From contig NZ_CP036433.1 of the NCBI RefSeq assembly GCF_007751035.1, positions 900,437-964,436 on the forward strand: a DNA stretch of 64,000 nt, written 5' to 3'. This DNA is from Lignipirellula cremea. GTDB taxonomy: Bacteria > Planctomycetota > Planctomycetia > Pirellulales > Pirellulaceae. The notes beneath the pieces are model-generated. The model was not told the DNA's origin. It searched no databases and saw nothing but the letters and a program-made list of their open reading frames with translations. Of the stretch, positions 52,942 to 61,906 are shown piece by piece; the first letter of the stretch is position 1; every line of letters begins with the position of its first letter. The translations under genes and the position numbers were made by a program.

Positions 52942-54360
52942 ATGAACCGCGAATCGCAATTTTCTGGGGGACCGTCCCCGTTCTCCCGCCGCGAGTTACT
53001 CGGCCGCATGGGAACGGGTCTCGGAGCGCTGGGCCTGGCCGGATTGCTGGCCGATGAAGGGCTGCTGGGCGCCGATCCGGCTGCAGCCGTCAATCCGCTG
53101 GCCGCCAAGCCGCCGCACTTTCCGGCCAAGGCGAAACGCATCATTCACCTGTTCATGAACGGCGGTCCCTCGCAGGTCGATACGTTCGACCCCAAGCCGA
53201 TGCTGGCCAAACACCACGGCGAAAAACCGCCGGCGGCCGAGATCAAAACGGAACGTCGCACGGGCGGACTGATGAAGTCGCCGTTCAAGTTCAATCGCTG
53301 TGGCGAATCGGGGATCGAAGTCAGCGAGATCTTTCCCGAGGTCGGCAAATGCATCGACGACATCTGCGTGATCCGTTCGATGCATACCAACGTGCCGAAC
53401 CATGAACCGTCCCTGCTGATGATGAACTCAGGCGAGACCCAGCCCACTCGCCCCAGCATGGGCTCCTGGTTGTGCTACGGACTGGGCAGCGAGAACCAGA
53501 ACCTGCCAGGCTTTGTGGTGCTCTGCCCCGGCAAGCCGGTCGTCGGACCGCAGCTCTGGAGCAACAGCTTCCTGCCAGGCATTTACCAGGGCTGCCATAT
53601 CAACAACAGCAAGCTGGATCCCACCAATGTGATCCAGAACATTAATAATGGCTATCTCACCCGCGATGCGCAGCGGCGGCAGCTGGACCTGATCAACCGC
53701 ATGAACACGCGGCACCGGGACGAACGCAGCGGCGACGCCCAGCTGGAAGCCCGGATCCAGTCGATGGAAATGGCGTACCGCATGCAGACCGAAGCCCAGG
53801 AGGCGTTCGATCTGGGCCAGGAGACGGCAGCCACTCGCGAGCAGTACGGCAAAGGCCAGTTCGCCGACGCCTGCCTGGTCGCCCGGCGCCTGGCGGAACG
53901 CGGCGTGCGCATGACGCAGGTGTTTTACGGGAACGGCCAGCCCTGGGACGACCATGGCAATATCGCCGGCCATGCAACCAAAGCCAAGGATAGCGATCAG
54001 CCGATCGCCGCGCTACTGCGCGACCTGAAGGCCCGCGGCATGCTCGAAGATACGCTGGTGCTGTGGGGCGGCGAGTTCGGCCGGACGCCGACTTCAGAAG
54101 GCTCCCTGGGCCGCGACCATAACAACCACGGCTTCTCGGTATGGCTGGCCGGCGGCGGCGTAAAGGGCGGCATGACCTATGGCTCCACCGACGAGTTCGG
54201 TTTTGCCGCGACCGAAAATCGCACCCATGTGCATGACCTGCACGCCACGCTGCTGCATCTGCTGGGCATGGACCATACCAAACTCACGTATCGTTACAGC
54301 GGGCGAGACTTCCGTCTGACCGATGTCCATGGCGAAGTCGTTCGCGATATTCTGGCGTAA
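52942..54360 (+). CDS. DUF1501 protein, partner of the NPCBM-bearing gene
   Basis: A 472-residue DUF1501 protein with a twin-arginine-like signal (SRRELLGRMGTGLGALGLAG). Blocks include IHLFMNGGPSQVDTFDPKPM, VSEIFPEVGKCIDDICVIRSM, LWGGEFGRTPTSEG with GRDHNNHGFSVWLAGGG, and HDLHATLLHLLG. It resembles the DUF1501 protein at 11469 more than the one at 48150: both have the ENRTHVHDLHATLLHLLGMDH-type end and RDFRLTDVHG. It follows its DUF1549/1553 partner by 31 bp. Confidence 0.9.
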   Translation: MNRESQFSGGPSPFSRRELLGRMGTGLGALGLAGLLADEGLLGADPAAAVNPLAAKPPHFPAKAKRIIHLFMNGGPSQVDTFDPKPMLAKHHGEKPPAAEIKTERRTGGLMKSPFKFNRCGESGIEVSEIFPEVGKCIDDICVIRSMHTNVPNHEPSLLMMNSGETQPTRPSMGSWLCYGLGSENQNLPGFVVLCPGKPVVGPQLWSNSFLPGIYQGCHINNSKLDPTNVIQNINNGYLTRDAQRRQLDLINRMNTRHRDERSGDAQLEARIQSMEMAYRMQTEAQEAFDLGQETAATREQYGKGQFADACLVARRLAERGVRMTQVFYGNGQPWDDHGNIAGHATKAKDSDQPIAALLRDLKARGMLEDTLVLWGGEFGRTPTSEGSLGRDHNNHGFSVWLAGGGVKGGMTYGSTDEFGFAATENRTHVHDLHATLLHLLGMDHTKLTYRYSGRDFRLTDVHGEVVRDILA

Positions 54361-54371
54361 ACAGCAGGCAT

Positions 54372-54448
54372 GTAGCCGAAGTCGCCAGACTTTGGAGGGA
54401 GCTTTCTGCGCGATTGAAATGGCGGCCAAACTCTGGCGGGTAGGCTAG
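54372..54448. repeat. GTAGCCGAA repeat, copy 3, entered by a MITE
   Basis: It begins GTAGCCGAAGTCGCCAGAC as in copy 1 and continues to CTCTGGCGGGTAGGCTAG. The end GGCTAG corresponds to GGCTAC in the other copies; the CTAG is the edge of the adjacent MITE-like element. Confidence 0.7.
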
Positions 54449-54577
54449 TGCTGCGTCAAGGCAAAGAGTTCGGGTTCTTCCAATTAGCCGTTTTGGCGAT
54501 AGCCACGGTTAACTAAAAGGAACAGCGGCTCGCGCGAAAATGGCCAAACCTGAAATGGAAACTTGACGCACCACTAG
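54445..54577 (-). mobile_element. MITE-like element, copy 2
   Basis: A 133-bp copy of the element at 13289-13419 in the opposite direction, differing by two extra bases near AAAGAGTTCGGG. It starts CTAGTGCTGCGTCAAG and ends CTTGACGCACCACTAG. It sits at the end of a GTAGCCGAA repeat and shares its right CTAG with the next element. Confidence 0.8.
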
Positions 54578-54691
54578 GGGTGCGTCAAACCATAAAATCA
54601 GGTTTCTCTCAATCAGCCCCCGGTTTTTTTGGCAGCACAGCAGCACGGCCGAAATCGCTCACTCTAAGATTGAAGTTTGACGCACCACTAG
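54574..54691. mobile_element. Second MITE-like element with the same ends
   Basis: A 118-bp stretch between CTAGGGGTGCGTCAAAC and GTTTGACGCACCACTAG-type ends (GTTTGACGCACC is AGTTTGACGCACC here), so its terminal inverted repeats match those of the neighbouring element in the first 13-15 bases. Its inner sequence (TCAGGTTTCTCTCAATCAGC, then CCCCCGG and a T-run) is unrelated. No open frame. The two elements share one CTAG, so one inserted at the edge of the other. Only one copy is in the window. Confidence 0.65.
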
Positions 54692-54729
54692 AGGGAACCG
54701 AAAGAATTGCTCGAAGTCGGTCGGATAGA

Positions 54730-54738
54730 TGATACGAT
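54730..54738 (+). promoter_or_regulatory. Extended -10-like motif TGATACGAT
   Basis: A TG-A-TACGAT motif 47 bp before the DUF1552 start at 54786. The hexamer has two mismatches to TATAAT, and no -35 is seen. Confidence 0.3.
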
Positions 54739-54785
54739 AGGCGTCTGCCAGCGAATCCATTCGGGCCCTCGCGAGAAAGCCGCCG

Positions 54786-56234
54786 ATGAAACTCTCACGA
54801 CGACAACTGTTGCAATACGGGGCTCTGCTGCCCGGCTCAGCCGCTGTTTCTCCCCTGCTTTGGCCCTGGCTCAAGCATGTCCAGGCGGAAGCCCAGGGCG
54901 CTCTGCCGCCGCAGCGGTTTGTGTTTGTCTGCAAAAGCAGCGGTCTCACACCGGCCGAGCTCGTACCGGAACAGCTGTTCGCCGATCGGGTCAGCGTGGG
55001 GGAAGCGAACGACTCGGGCCCCAATTATCGCCAGCCCTGGTCGATGAATCCCACCGCGACGCTGATCGATCGTCCCCTGGCGGATCTTACGCTGCCTGTT
55101 TCGCTGGCGGCGCTCAAGCCGCTGCAGCACCGAACGACGATCGTGCAGGGGCTGTCGGGCAAGATGTGCCGTGGCGGCCATTCCAGCTGGTTCGGGGCGA
55201 TGGGATGTTATCGCTCCGGCGGCGAGCACGACTGGGGGAACATCATCGGGCCCACCTTCGACGGTCTGATGGCCCGGCAGTCGCCCGGCATCTTCCCGCA
55301 TGTCGGATTGTCGATCGGCGGCAAAGTCATGGGCGGCCCTTCCCTGCACGACGGCGTGGTGTATCCGGGCATTTCGGCCATCGCCCGGAATCGCCAGCTG
55401 CCGTACCAGGCGACTCCGTTGGCGGCTTACAAGGAGCTGTTCTCAGTCGCCGCGACCAGCGAAGCCGACCTGATGGAGAACCGTCTTAACGGCACGCTGC
55501 TGGACTTTATGGTCAAAGATATCCGGCGGCTGGAATCGCGGATCGGCGGCGCGGAGAAGGAGAAGCTGGAGGTATATCTCGACGGCTTCGAATCGCTTCG
55601 CCTGCGACAACGTCAGCTTCAAGGTGTGGAAGCCCAGGTCCGTCGGCATGCGCCGGTGGTCAGCGACAAGTACACTTCCAGTACCGAGACGGACCGGATC
55701 GAGGCGCATTTCGACATCGCCGCCGCCTCGCTGATTGCAGGCCTGACGAACGTGATTACCCTGCGGCCCGATACGCTCAGCGTGCAGTACACAGGCCTGG
55801 GCGTCGACAAGAATGTGCACGGCCTGGGGCATGGCGAAGGGGAAGACCCGAACGGCCATCGCCGCCGGATTCGCACGCTGCAGGTCGAGCAGATCGCCCG
55901 CCTGGCGGCCAGACTGCAGGCGACGCCCGAAGGGGCCGGGACGATGCTGGATAACACGCTGATCGTGTACTTTTCCGATGCGGGGGAAAAGCATCATGCC
56001 AGCAGCAGCGAGTGGCCATTCGTTTTGGTCGGCGGTCTGGGCTCACGATTCCAGGCGACCGGTCGCTACCTGCAGTACCCGTCGTATCAACAGCCGGGCC
56101 ATCGCACAATCGCCAACCTCTATATGACGCTGGGTCATGCGGTCGGGCTGCAGCAGGAAACGTTCGGCCAGCTGGACGCCAATCTGGACGCGGCATCCCA
56201 GCAAGGGCCGCTGCGGGAGTTAATTAGTTCTTAG
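54786..56234 (+). CDS. DUF1552 protein without a paired cytochrome gene
   Basis: A 482-residue DUF1552 protein. The N-terminal SRRQLLQYGALLPGSAAVSPLL fits a twin-arginine signal. Blocks include RFVFVCKSSGLTPAELVPE, HRTTIVQGLSGKMCRGGHSSW, a Gly/His-rich LGHGEGEDPNGH and LDNTLIVYFSDAGEKHHASSSEWPFVLVGGLG, all consistent with the family. No DUF1592 gene lies next to it; the upstream gap holds the repeat and MITE-like elements, which may have separated it from a partner. The stop overlaps the convergent hydrolase gene by 11 bp. Confidence 0.83.
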   Translation: MKLSRRQLLQYGALLPGSAAVSPLLWPWLKHVQAEAQGALPPQRFVFVCKSSGLTPAELVPEQLFADRVSVGEANDSGPNYRQPWSMNPTATLIDRPLADLTLPVSLAALKPLQHRTTIVQGLSGKMCRGGHSSWFGAMGCYRSGGEHDWGNIIGPTFDGLMARQSPGIFPHVGLSIGGKVMGGPSLHDGVVYPGISAIARNRQLPYQATPLAAYKELFSVAATSEADLMENRLNGTLLDFMVKDIRRLESRIGGAEKEKLEVYLDGFESLRLRQRQLQGVEAQVRRHAPVVSDKYTSSTETDRIEAHFDIAAASLIAGLTNVITLRPDTLSVQYTGLGVDKNVHGLGHGEGEDPNGHRRRIRTLQVEQIARLAARLQATPEGAGTMLDNTLIVYFSDAGEKHHASSSEWPFVLVGGLGSRFQATGRYLQYPSYQQPGHRTIANLYMTLGHAVGLQQETFGQLDANLDAASQQGPLRELISS

Positions 56235-57123
56235 TTGTTGGTGGTTCTTTGGATGGCGTGGTGATGCGGCGGAGGAAGTCGGCTTGGGCCTGGAGATAGG
56301 TGGATGAGTAGGCGTCGTTGTGGCCGGTGCGGGCGTCGGTGATGAAGTTTTTGTCTTTGCTGGGGCAGGCGGCGAACAGCTGCTCTCCCAGGAAGTATGG
56401 CACCACCTGATCCGCATCGCCGTGGGTCTGCAGCAGGGGTCCGCGATACTCCTCAATACGGCTGCGGGAATCCAGTTGCGTGCGCATCACCCAGCGGACC
56501 GGCAGCCAAGGGTAATGCCAGGCGGCCGTGTCGGGCATGCTGGTGAAACTGCGTTCGACGATCAGGCCTTTGGACTGGTGCAGGGCGGCCAGATCGCAGG
56601 CGATGGCTCCGCCGAGGGAACGGCCCATCACGATAATCTCGGCGGGGGCGACTCCCGCCTTTTCGGCCAGCCACTGGTGGGCGGCGCGTCCATCGGCGAT
56701 GACGCCGGGGCCGTTGGGACTGCCCTCGCTGCGACCGTAGCCGCGGTAGTCAAAGACCAGCACCGTCAGCTGGTCCCGCTCGTGCAGCAACTCCAGCACT
56801 TCGCCCAGGTTGCTGACGTTCTCCCCATTGCCGTGGGCGTAGAGGGCGACTCCTCTCGCCTGGGGGTGTTCCCGATACCAACCGTGCAGTCGCACTTTGT
56901 CGGCAGAGGAGAAGTACACATCTTCTACCCCCGGGGGCAGACCGTTCCAGTATCCTTCCGGATACCGCGGTCCGGGGAAGATCAGCGAGTTTTCGAGAGC
57001 AAGCAGCACCAGCAGCACCACCAGATAAGCCGCCAGAAACCTGCGACCGAAAACGAGAAGACGACCGACCATTCCAGACTCCCGTCGCGAGCAACGTCGC
57101 ATGTGGCGCCTGAAGCGTCGCAT
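56224..57123 (-). CDS. Membrane-anchored alpha/beta hydrolase
   Basis: A 299-residue protein with an N-terminal helix (RFLAAYLVVLLVLLALENSL) and an alpha/beta-hydrolase domain: GVALYAHGNGENVSN (oxyanion region), LVFDYRGYGRSEG, IIVMGRSLGGAIA with the nucleophile Ser, THGDADQVVP with Asp, and GHNDAYSS with His. It is similar to the YfhR/BEM46-type serine hydrolases; the substrate is unknown. AGAGG 11 bases before the ATG at 57123 supports the long start; Met18 (57072) is the alternative. Confidence 0.85.
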   Translation of the reverse strand: MRRFRRHMRRCSRRESGMVGRLLVFGRRFLAAYLVVLLVLLALENSLIFPGPRYPEGYWNGLPPGVEDVYFSSADKVRLHGWYREHPQARGVALYAHGNGENVSNLGEVLELLHERDQLTVLVFDYRGYGRSEGSPNGPGVIADGRAAHQWLAEKAGVAPAEIIVMGRSLGGAIACDLAALHQSKGLIVERSFTSMPDTAAWHYPWLPVRWVMRTQLDSRSRIEEYRGPLLQTHGDADQVVPYFLGEQLFAACPSKDKNFITDARTGHNDAYSSTYLQAQADFLRRITTPSKEPPTTKN

Positions 57124-57254
57124 GTAAGGGATTTACCTCTTTATCTTAGGGGGCAGTTAACGGCGATTCAATGGGCGCCAGGGCGCGGCGGCGTTACGCA
57201 AGGTCCTCCCTGGGTGTGTCCCCCCGCCATTCCTTGGAACCAGCCGGTCGTTGC

Positions 57255-57282
57255 TTGACATTGACGGACCGCGTCCTAGGTT
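57255..57282 (+). promoter_or_regulatory. Candidate promoter TTGACA-N16-TAGGTT
   Basis: A consensus -35 with 16-bp spacing to a weaker -10. A transcript would start near 57289 and run into the intrinsic terminator at 57368-57406. Confidence 0.4.
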
Positions 57283-57288
57283 TCAGTC

Positions 57289-57406
57289 GGAAACCGAACG
57301 GATCCATGACGGTCCGACTGCCTGCTGGGATTCCAGCAAGCCAGAACAATCCAATGAGGCCGCGACGCCCCCTGCGATGCACGTTGTGCATTTCAGGGGG
57401 TTTTTT
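57289..57406 (+). ncRNA. Candidate structured leader RNA or small RNA
   Basis: About 118 nt between the promoter-like site and the terminator, with no open frame of note. Hairpins visible are GTTT...GAAAC-like at the start, CGGA(TCCATGACGG)TCCG, and the perfect TGCTGG-GATT-CCAGCA, followed by the terminator. No known riboswitch or RNA family was recognised. It could be a stand-alone small RNA or a transcription attenuator for the Tad genes, whose first ATG is 31 bp after the terminator. Confidence 0.4.
57368..57406 (+). terminator. Strong intrinsic terminator upstream of the Tad genes
   Basis: CCCCCTG, then an inner stem ATGCAC-GTT-GTGCAT, then CAGGGGG and six Ts: a long GC-rich stem with a T-run. 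It ends 31 bp before the tadZ start and points in the same direction. Confidence 0.8.
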
Positions 57407-57436
57407 CGTAGATTCCCACCGGTTCAGGCAGAAATC

Positions 57437-58624
57437 ATGAAAGCCTTTATTGCCAGCGATAATGATCCGCTGGCGTTCAAACTTGCCGATACCCTCCAGG
57501 ATCTGGGCGTAAGCTGTTCGGAATCGAACGTACTTTCGCTGGCGCAGATTCTGGATCACGGCGGCCAGTTTGAATTCAACGACGCCCTGGTCCTGCTGGA
57601 CTCAAGCACCCGCAGCGAGTTGCTGCTGGCCCGCTTGCCAGAGGTTGCCAAGGCGCCGGGCGCTTTTTTTGTGATTTTCGGCCCGTCCTGCGCTCCAAGG
57701 CAGATCGTGGAGTTTATCAGGGCCGGAGCGAACGACTACCTCGATTTATCCCACCACCCCAGCGAAGAACTAGCCGCGATTGTGAAACGCCTGCAGGCGT
57801 CGCGGAAAGAGAGCGACGCCTGTGGCCGATTGATCTCGATTACCTCGTGCAATAGCGGGTGCGGGGCCAGCACGATTGCGGCCAGCCTGGCGACGTTGTT
57901 GTCGCAGCAGTCAGGCTCTTGCGGTCTGCTCGACCTGCATCTGACCGGAGGCGATCTGGCGGTGCTGCTGCAGCTGGAGCCTCGGCACACGCTGCTGGAG
58001 CTTGCCCAGCAGGCGGATACGCTCGATGCGGCCATGCTGCAGCAATCGCTCAGCCAGCATGCGTCGGGCGTGAATCTGCTTGCCAGTCCGGAACCGTTTG
58101 TGAACCACCGCGATATTTCGTCGGCGGCCATTAGTCGGATCGTGCAGCTGGCGAGGATGCAGTTTTCGCAGGTGGTCGTCGACCTGGAGGATATGTTCCA
58201 CCAGGAGCAGGTGAGCACGCTGCGCGAAAGCGACGAGATTGTGATGATCTTTCGGCCGGACTTTGTGTCGCTGGTGCGGGCGCGGAAGTCGCTCGACTTC
58301 ATGTACGAATCCGGCGTGCAGCACGAGAAAATTCGCCTGGTCGCCAGTCGTTGCGGGCAGCCGCGGCAGTTGTCGCTGAGTGTGGTGGAGAACTCGCTGG
58401 GAGCGAAAATTGCGGCCTGCATTCCGGAAGATCCGGTCGCCGTGCTGACCTCGATCAACCTGGGCGTGCCGGTGGTCAGCGAATCGCCCGACTCCAAGTT
58501 TTCCCGCGCCCTGTCGGCATTTGTGGATCAGCTCAACGGCGTAACCAAGGCGGTTCTACGCCCGCGATTTTCCACCAACGCATTTAACGCGGTGACCTCG
58601 CTGTGGGGCAAGGCCTCGCTGTAA
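57437..58624 (+). CDS. TadZ/CpaE-like pilus localisation ATPase-family protein
   Basis: A 395-residue cytoplasmic protein at the head of the Tad locus. The first 125 residues look like a receiver-type domain (MKAFIASDNDPLAFKLADTL, ALVLLD, AGANDYL) and the rest like a MinD/ParA-type ATPase. The P-loop region, SITSCNSGCGASTIAAS (about 135-150), lacks both lysines of the deviant Walker A, so ATP binding may be weak or lost, as in some TadZ proteins. Later blocks LLDLHLTGGDLAVLL, VVVDLEDMF and LVASRCGQ fit. The ATG at 57437 starts the receiver domain; the open frame from 57251 crosses the terminator. Confidence 0.85.
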   Translation: MKAFIASDNDPLAFKLADTLQDLGVSCSESNVLSLAQILDHGGQFEFNDALVLLDSSTRSELLLARLPEVAKAPGAFFVIFGPSCAPRQIVEFIRAGANDYLDLSHHPSEELAAIVKRLQASRKESDACGRLISITSCNSGCGASTIAASLATLLSQQSGSCGLLDLHLTGGDLAVLLQLEPRHTLLELAQQADTLDAAMLQQSLSQHASGVNLLASPEPFVNHRDISSAAISRIVQLARMQFSQVVVDLEDMFHQEQVSTLRESDEIVMIFRPDFVSLVRARKSLDFMYESGVQHEKIRLVASRCGQPRQLSLSVVENSLGAKIAACIPEDPVAVLTSINLGVPVVSESPDSKFSRALSAFVDQLNGVTKAVLRPRFSTNAFNAVTSLWGKASL

Positions 58625-58657
58625 TTCCATTCTGCCTCTCTCCTGAGAAATCGCCCC

Positions 58658-59998
58658 ATGCCTAACTCCTCCGTCAAAACCCATCCGCCCGGCGAAGATT
58701 CGAGTTCCCCCTTTCGTCAGTTAAAGAAAGAGCTGCACGAGCGCCTCATTGCCAGCATGGATCTGGTCGCCTTGCGATCCATGGAGCCCGAACGCCTGCG
58801 TCGCGAACTGCGTCGCGGGGCCGAAGAACTTTGCCGGGCCCATTCGCAACTGTTGAACCAGGAGCAGCGCGAAGGATTAATCGAAGAGATTCTCTTTGAG
58901 ACGCTCGGTCTGGGGCCGCTGGAACCCTTGATGCGTGATCCGACGGTGTCGGACATTCTGATCAATGGTCCCGATAAGGTGTATGTCGAGCGGCGCGGCT
59001 GCCTGGAAGAGACCCGGGTGCGGTTTCATGATCTTGACCATTTGATCTGTATTGTGCAGCGCATCGCTCAGCGGATCGGCCGGCGGATTGATGAATCGAG
59101 TCCGATGGTCGACGCTCGCCTGCCCGACGGGAGCCGCGTGAATGCGGTGATCCACCCGCTGGCTCTCGACGGCGCGCTGGTCTCCATTCGTCGGTTCAGC
59201 GCGCGTCCGTTTCGACCGGGCGATATGATTGCTCGCGGTTCGGCGACGGCGGAGATGCTCGACTTTCTGGCGGGCTGCGTCAAAGCGCGACTGAATATTC
59301 TGATCGCAGGCGGCACCGGCAGCGGCAAGACGACCATGTTGAACATGCTGTCGGCGTACATTCCGCCCGACGAACGCATCGCCACCATTGAGGACTCGGC
59401 CGAGCTGCAGCTGCAGCAGCCGCATGTCGCCCGGATGGAAACCCGGCCGCCCAACCTGGAAGGTCAAGGCGAAGTCACGGCCCGCGACCTGGTGCGTAAC
59501 GCCCTGCGGATGCGGCCGGACCGCATCATTGTCGGCGAGTGTCGAGGGAAAGAAACCCTCGACATGCTGCAGGCAATGAGCACCGGCCACGACGGCAGCC
59601 TGACCACGGTGCACGCCAACGATTGCCGCGACGCGCTCCGTCGCCTGGAAATGTTAATCAGCATGGCGGCGCCCGAGCTGAACATGTGGTTCATCCAGAA
59701 TCAAATCGCCAACGCCCTGAATATTGTGGTGCACACGGCCCGCATGCGAGGCGGCAAACGCCGCATTACGCAGATCTCCGAGATCACTGGCGCGGAACGG
59801 GAGTCGATCAGCATGCACGATATTTTCCGTTTTGAGTCGGTCGATGTCGCCGAGAATTCCGATTCGCAGGGCTACTTTATGGCGACCGGCATTCAACCGG
59901 AGTGCCTGGGACGTTTGCGATCTTCGGGTATTCACATCCCTCCGGCCCTGTTCCAGGAGCGAAAGCTCTTTGTGGATCGGCTTGACTCCCTGAGCTAA
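58658..59998 (+). CDS. tadA: Tad secretion ATPase TadA/CpaF
   Basis: A 446-residue cytoplasmic ATPase that powers Flp pilus assembly. It has [20 protein letters not shown] as a typical N-terminal block, Walker [13 protein letters not shown] (about 217-228), the Asp-box region TIEDSAEL, Walker [13 protein letters not shown] (about 286-297), and [13 protein letters not shown] (about 310-322), all as in secretion ATPases of the CpaF group. It starts 33 bp after tadZ and is 6 bp ahead of tadB, so one operon is likely. Confidence 0.95.
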   Translation: MPNSSVKTHPPGEDSSSPFRQLKKELHERLIASMDLVALRSMEPERLRRELRRGAEELCRAHSQLLNQEQREGLIEEILFETLGLGPLEPLMRDPTVSDILINGPDKVYVERRGCLEETRVRFHDLDHLICIVQRIAQRIGRRIDESSPMVDARLPDGSRVNAVIHPLALDGALVSIRRFSARPFRPGDMIARGSATAEMLDFLAGCVKARLNILIAGGTGSGKTTMLNMLSAYIPPDERIATIEDSAELQLQQPHVARMETRPPNLEGQGEVTARDLVRNALRMRPDRIIVGECRGKETLDMLQAMSTGHDGSLTTVHANDCRDALRRLEMLISMAAPELNMWFIQNQIANALNIVVHTARMRGGKRRITQISEITGAERESISMHDIFRFESVDVAENSDSQGYFMATGIQPECLGRLRSSGIHIPPALFQERKLFVDRLDSLS

Positions 59999-60004
59999 AC
60001 AGAC

Positions 60005-60940
60005 ATGACTTCCACCTTGATTTCCATGCTGGTTTTCGCCGGCGTGAGTTTGCTGCTGATCGGCCTGGCGTCGCTGTTTTACGAGTTGTATTTCCGCTAT
60101 CGGCGCGGGCTGCGGGCGCGCATCCAGCAGGAGTTTGGCATGCGCGACGACAGCTCGCCTTTGTTGACGAGCCTGCCGGAGAGCGCTTCTGGCATGCGGG
60201 CCCGCTGGTCGGCGTGGCTGGCTCAACTGCTGGACCAGTCAGGCGTCGACTTGACCCTGTATCAGTTTGCCGGGCTCTGTGTGACTTCCGGTTTGACGGC
60301 GGGCCTGGCGGCGTCCTTGCTGACAGGTGCGGTGCTTCCGTTCCTGCTGGCGGTTCCTTTCGGGGCGGCGGCGCCTTTGCTGTTTGTGATGAGCCGGCGG
60401 AACTGGCGCTTGAAAAAACTGTGCGAGCAGCTTCCTGAAGCGTTTGAAGCGATGGGCCGAGCCGTGCGGTCCGGCCAAACGGCGCCGGCGGCGATGCGCA
60501 TTGTGGGCGAGAACTTTCCGGATCCGATCTCGCAAGAGTTTGGCTACTGTTCGCAGCAGCAATTGCTGGGCGTTTCTCCGGAAACGGCCTTGAAAGATAT
60601 GGCCCGTCGGGCGGGCGTAATGGAGCTGCAGATTTTCGTCCTGGCCCTGCTGGTGCAGTCGCGCTCGGGCGGCAATCTGACCGAGCTTCTGGAAAAGCTG
60701 GCGGCGATCGTGCGCAACCGCTTGAAACTGCAGGCCAAGATCAAGGCCATGACCAGCGAAGGACGGATGCAAGCGCTGGTGCTGACGCTGTTGCCGCTGG
60801 CGGCGCTGATCGCCCTGGTGGTGCTTTCGCCGGAGTATGTTTCGGTGCTGTTTGCACGCCCTTGGATCCTGGCGGCCACTTTATGCAGCCAGATCGCCGG
60901 GGCCGTTTGGATTCGTTGTATCGTTCACGCCGAGGTTTGA
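60005..60940 (+). CDS. tadB: Tad inner-membrane platform protein TadB
   Basis: A 311-residue membrane protein of the T2SSF type. One helix at the N-terminus (LISMLVFAGVSLLLIGLASL), a pair in the middle (about 88-130), a cytoplasmic domain with LPEAFEAMGRAVRSGQTAPAAM and LLVQSRSGGNLTELLEKLA, and a C-terminal pair. It forms the membrane platform together with TadC. It is 6 bp after tadA and 3 bp before tadC. Confidence 0.93.
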   Translation: MTSTLISMLVFAGVSLLLIGLASLFYELYFRYRRGLRARIQQEFGMRDDSSPLLTSLPESASGMRARWSAWLAQLLDQSGVDLTLYQFAGLCVTSGLTAGLAASLLTGAVLPFLLAVPFGAAAPLLFVMSRRNWRLKKLCEQLPEAFEAMGRAVRSGQTAPAAMRIVGENFPDPISQEFGYCSQQQLLGVSPETALKDMARRAGVMELQIFVLALLVQSRSGGNLTELLEKLAAIVRNRLKLQAKIKAMTSEGRMQALVLTLLPLAALIALVVLSPEYVSVLFARPWILAATLCSQIAGAVWIRCIVHAEV

Positions 60941-60943
60941 CCC

Positions 60944-61876
60944 ATGATCGAGTTTGACTTCACCATCGCCGCCATTTTTGTGGGCGTAGCGACGGCCGTT
61001 TACGCCGCGTTGGCGGCCATGCACCGCTACCCGATGCGCGTGCGGATGCGACTGGATGAGTTTCGCCAGCAGTCCGGCGCGGGACAGGCGGCGCTGAATC
61101 CGCCCGTCGGCGGATCCGACGAAACGGGCGAACCAATCGGACCGGGGTTCTTCGACTGGTTGCTGCCTGAGGCCGATAGTGAACGGTGGCAAGTGCAAGG
61201 GCTGCTGCAGAACGCGGGCATTTATTCGTCAGAGGGCATCGGTCGATTCTTCGCCGCCAAACTCTGCCTGATGACGGCCGCCGTGCTGGGCTGTCTGACG
61301 ATTGGGGCCCTGCAGCTGGTGGACTTCTACTTTGTGATGCTGGCCTGTATGGCCACCGGATGCCTGGGGTTTCTGGCGCCGCGGTTGTGGCTGCAATGGA
61401 CGATCCGAAAGCGGCATTTGCGCATTCGCCGATCTCTGCCCGACCTGCTTGACCTGCTGGTGGTGTGCATGGAGAGCGGGCTCAGTATTCAAGGAGCCCT
61501 GCAGCGGATTACGCAGCAGTTGAGCATCGCCCACTCCGATCTGGGACGAGAAATGGAAGGCGTCAACCGGGATATTTCTCTGGGGGCGACCGTCGACCAG
61601 GCGTTGCTGCGGTTTGCGGAACGCTCCGGCAGCGAAGAGATCAAAGGACTCAGCCTGCTGCTCTCTGAGTCGCGGAAATACGGCACGCGACTGGCCGAAT
61701 CGTTACGCATCCACTCCGACGCCATTCGGGAGAAACGCCAGCAGGCGGCCGAAGAGATGGCTCAGAAGGCTTCCGTCAAGATTCTGGCGCCGACGTTTCT
61801 GTTTATTTTTCCGGCGGTGTTCGTCGTGCTGGTCGGCCCGGCCGCTATCAAAATTCAAATCGCGTTCGGCGGCTAA
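60944..61876 (+). CDS. tadC: Tad inner-membrane platform protein TadC
   Basis: A 310-residue T2SSF-type protein. After one N-terminal helix and a hydrophilic stretch, there is a central membrane part (LMTAAVLGCLTIGALQLVDF, about 110-150) and a cytoplasmic domain with LPDLLDLLVVCMESGLSIQGAL, LLLSESRKYGTRLAESLR and a terminal helix ILAPTFLFIFPAVFVVLVGPA. These are the typical TadC blocks. It follows tadB directly. Confidence 0.93.
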   Translation: MIEFDFTIAAIFVGVATAVYAALAAMHRYPMRVRMRLDEFRQQSGAGQAALNPPVGGSDETGEPIGPGFFDWLLPEADSERWQVQGLLQNAGIYSSEGIGRFFAAKLCLMTAAVLGCLTIGALQLVDFYFVMLACMATGCLGFLAPRLWLQWTIRKRHLRIRRSLPDLLDLLVVCMESGLSIQGALQRITQQLSIAHSDLGREMEGVNRDISLGATVDQALLRFAERSGSEEIKGLSLLLSESRKYGTRLAESLRIHSDAIREKRQQAAEEMAQKASVKILAPTFLFIFPAVFVVLVGPAAIKIQIAFGG

Positions 61877-61906
61877 CGGCCGCACATTCGCCCCAGGAGA
61901 ATCCGC

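Noticed and set aside
57244-57406. A known riboswitch (such as cyclic-di-GMP) in the Tad leader
   Set aside because: The conserved bases of the c-di-GMP class could not be found; only hairpins and a terminator are visible.
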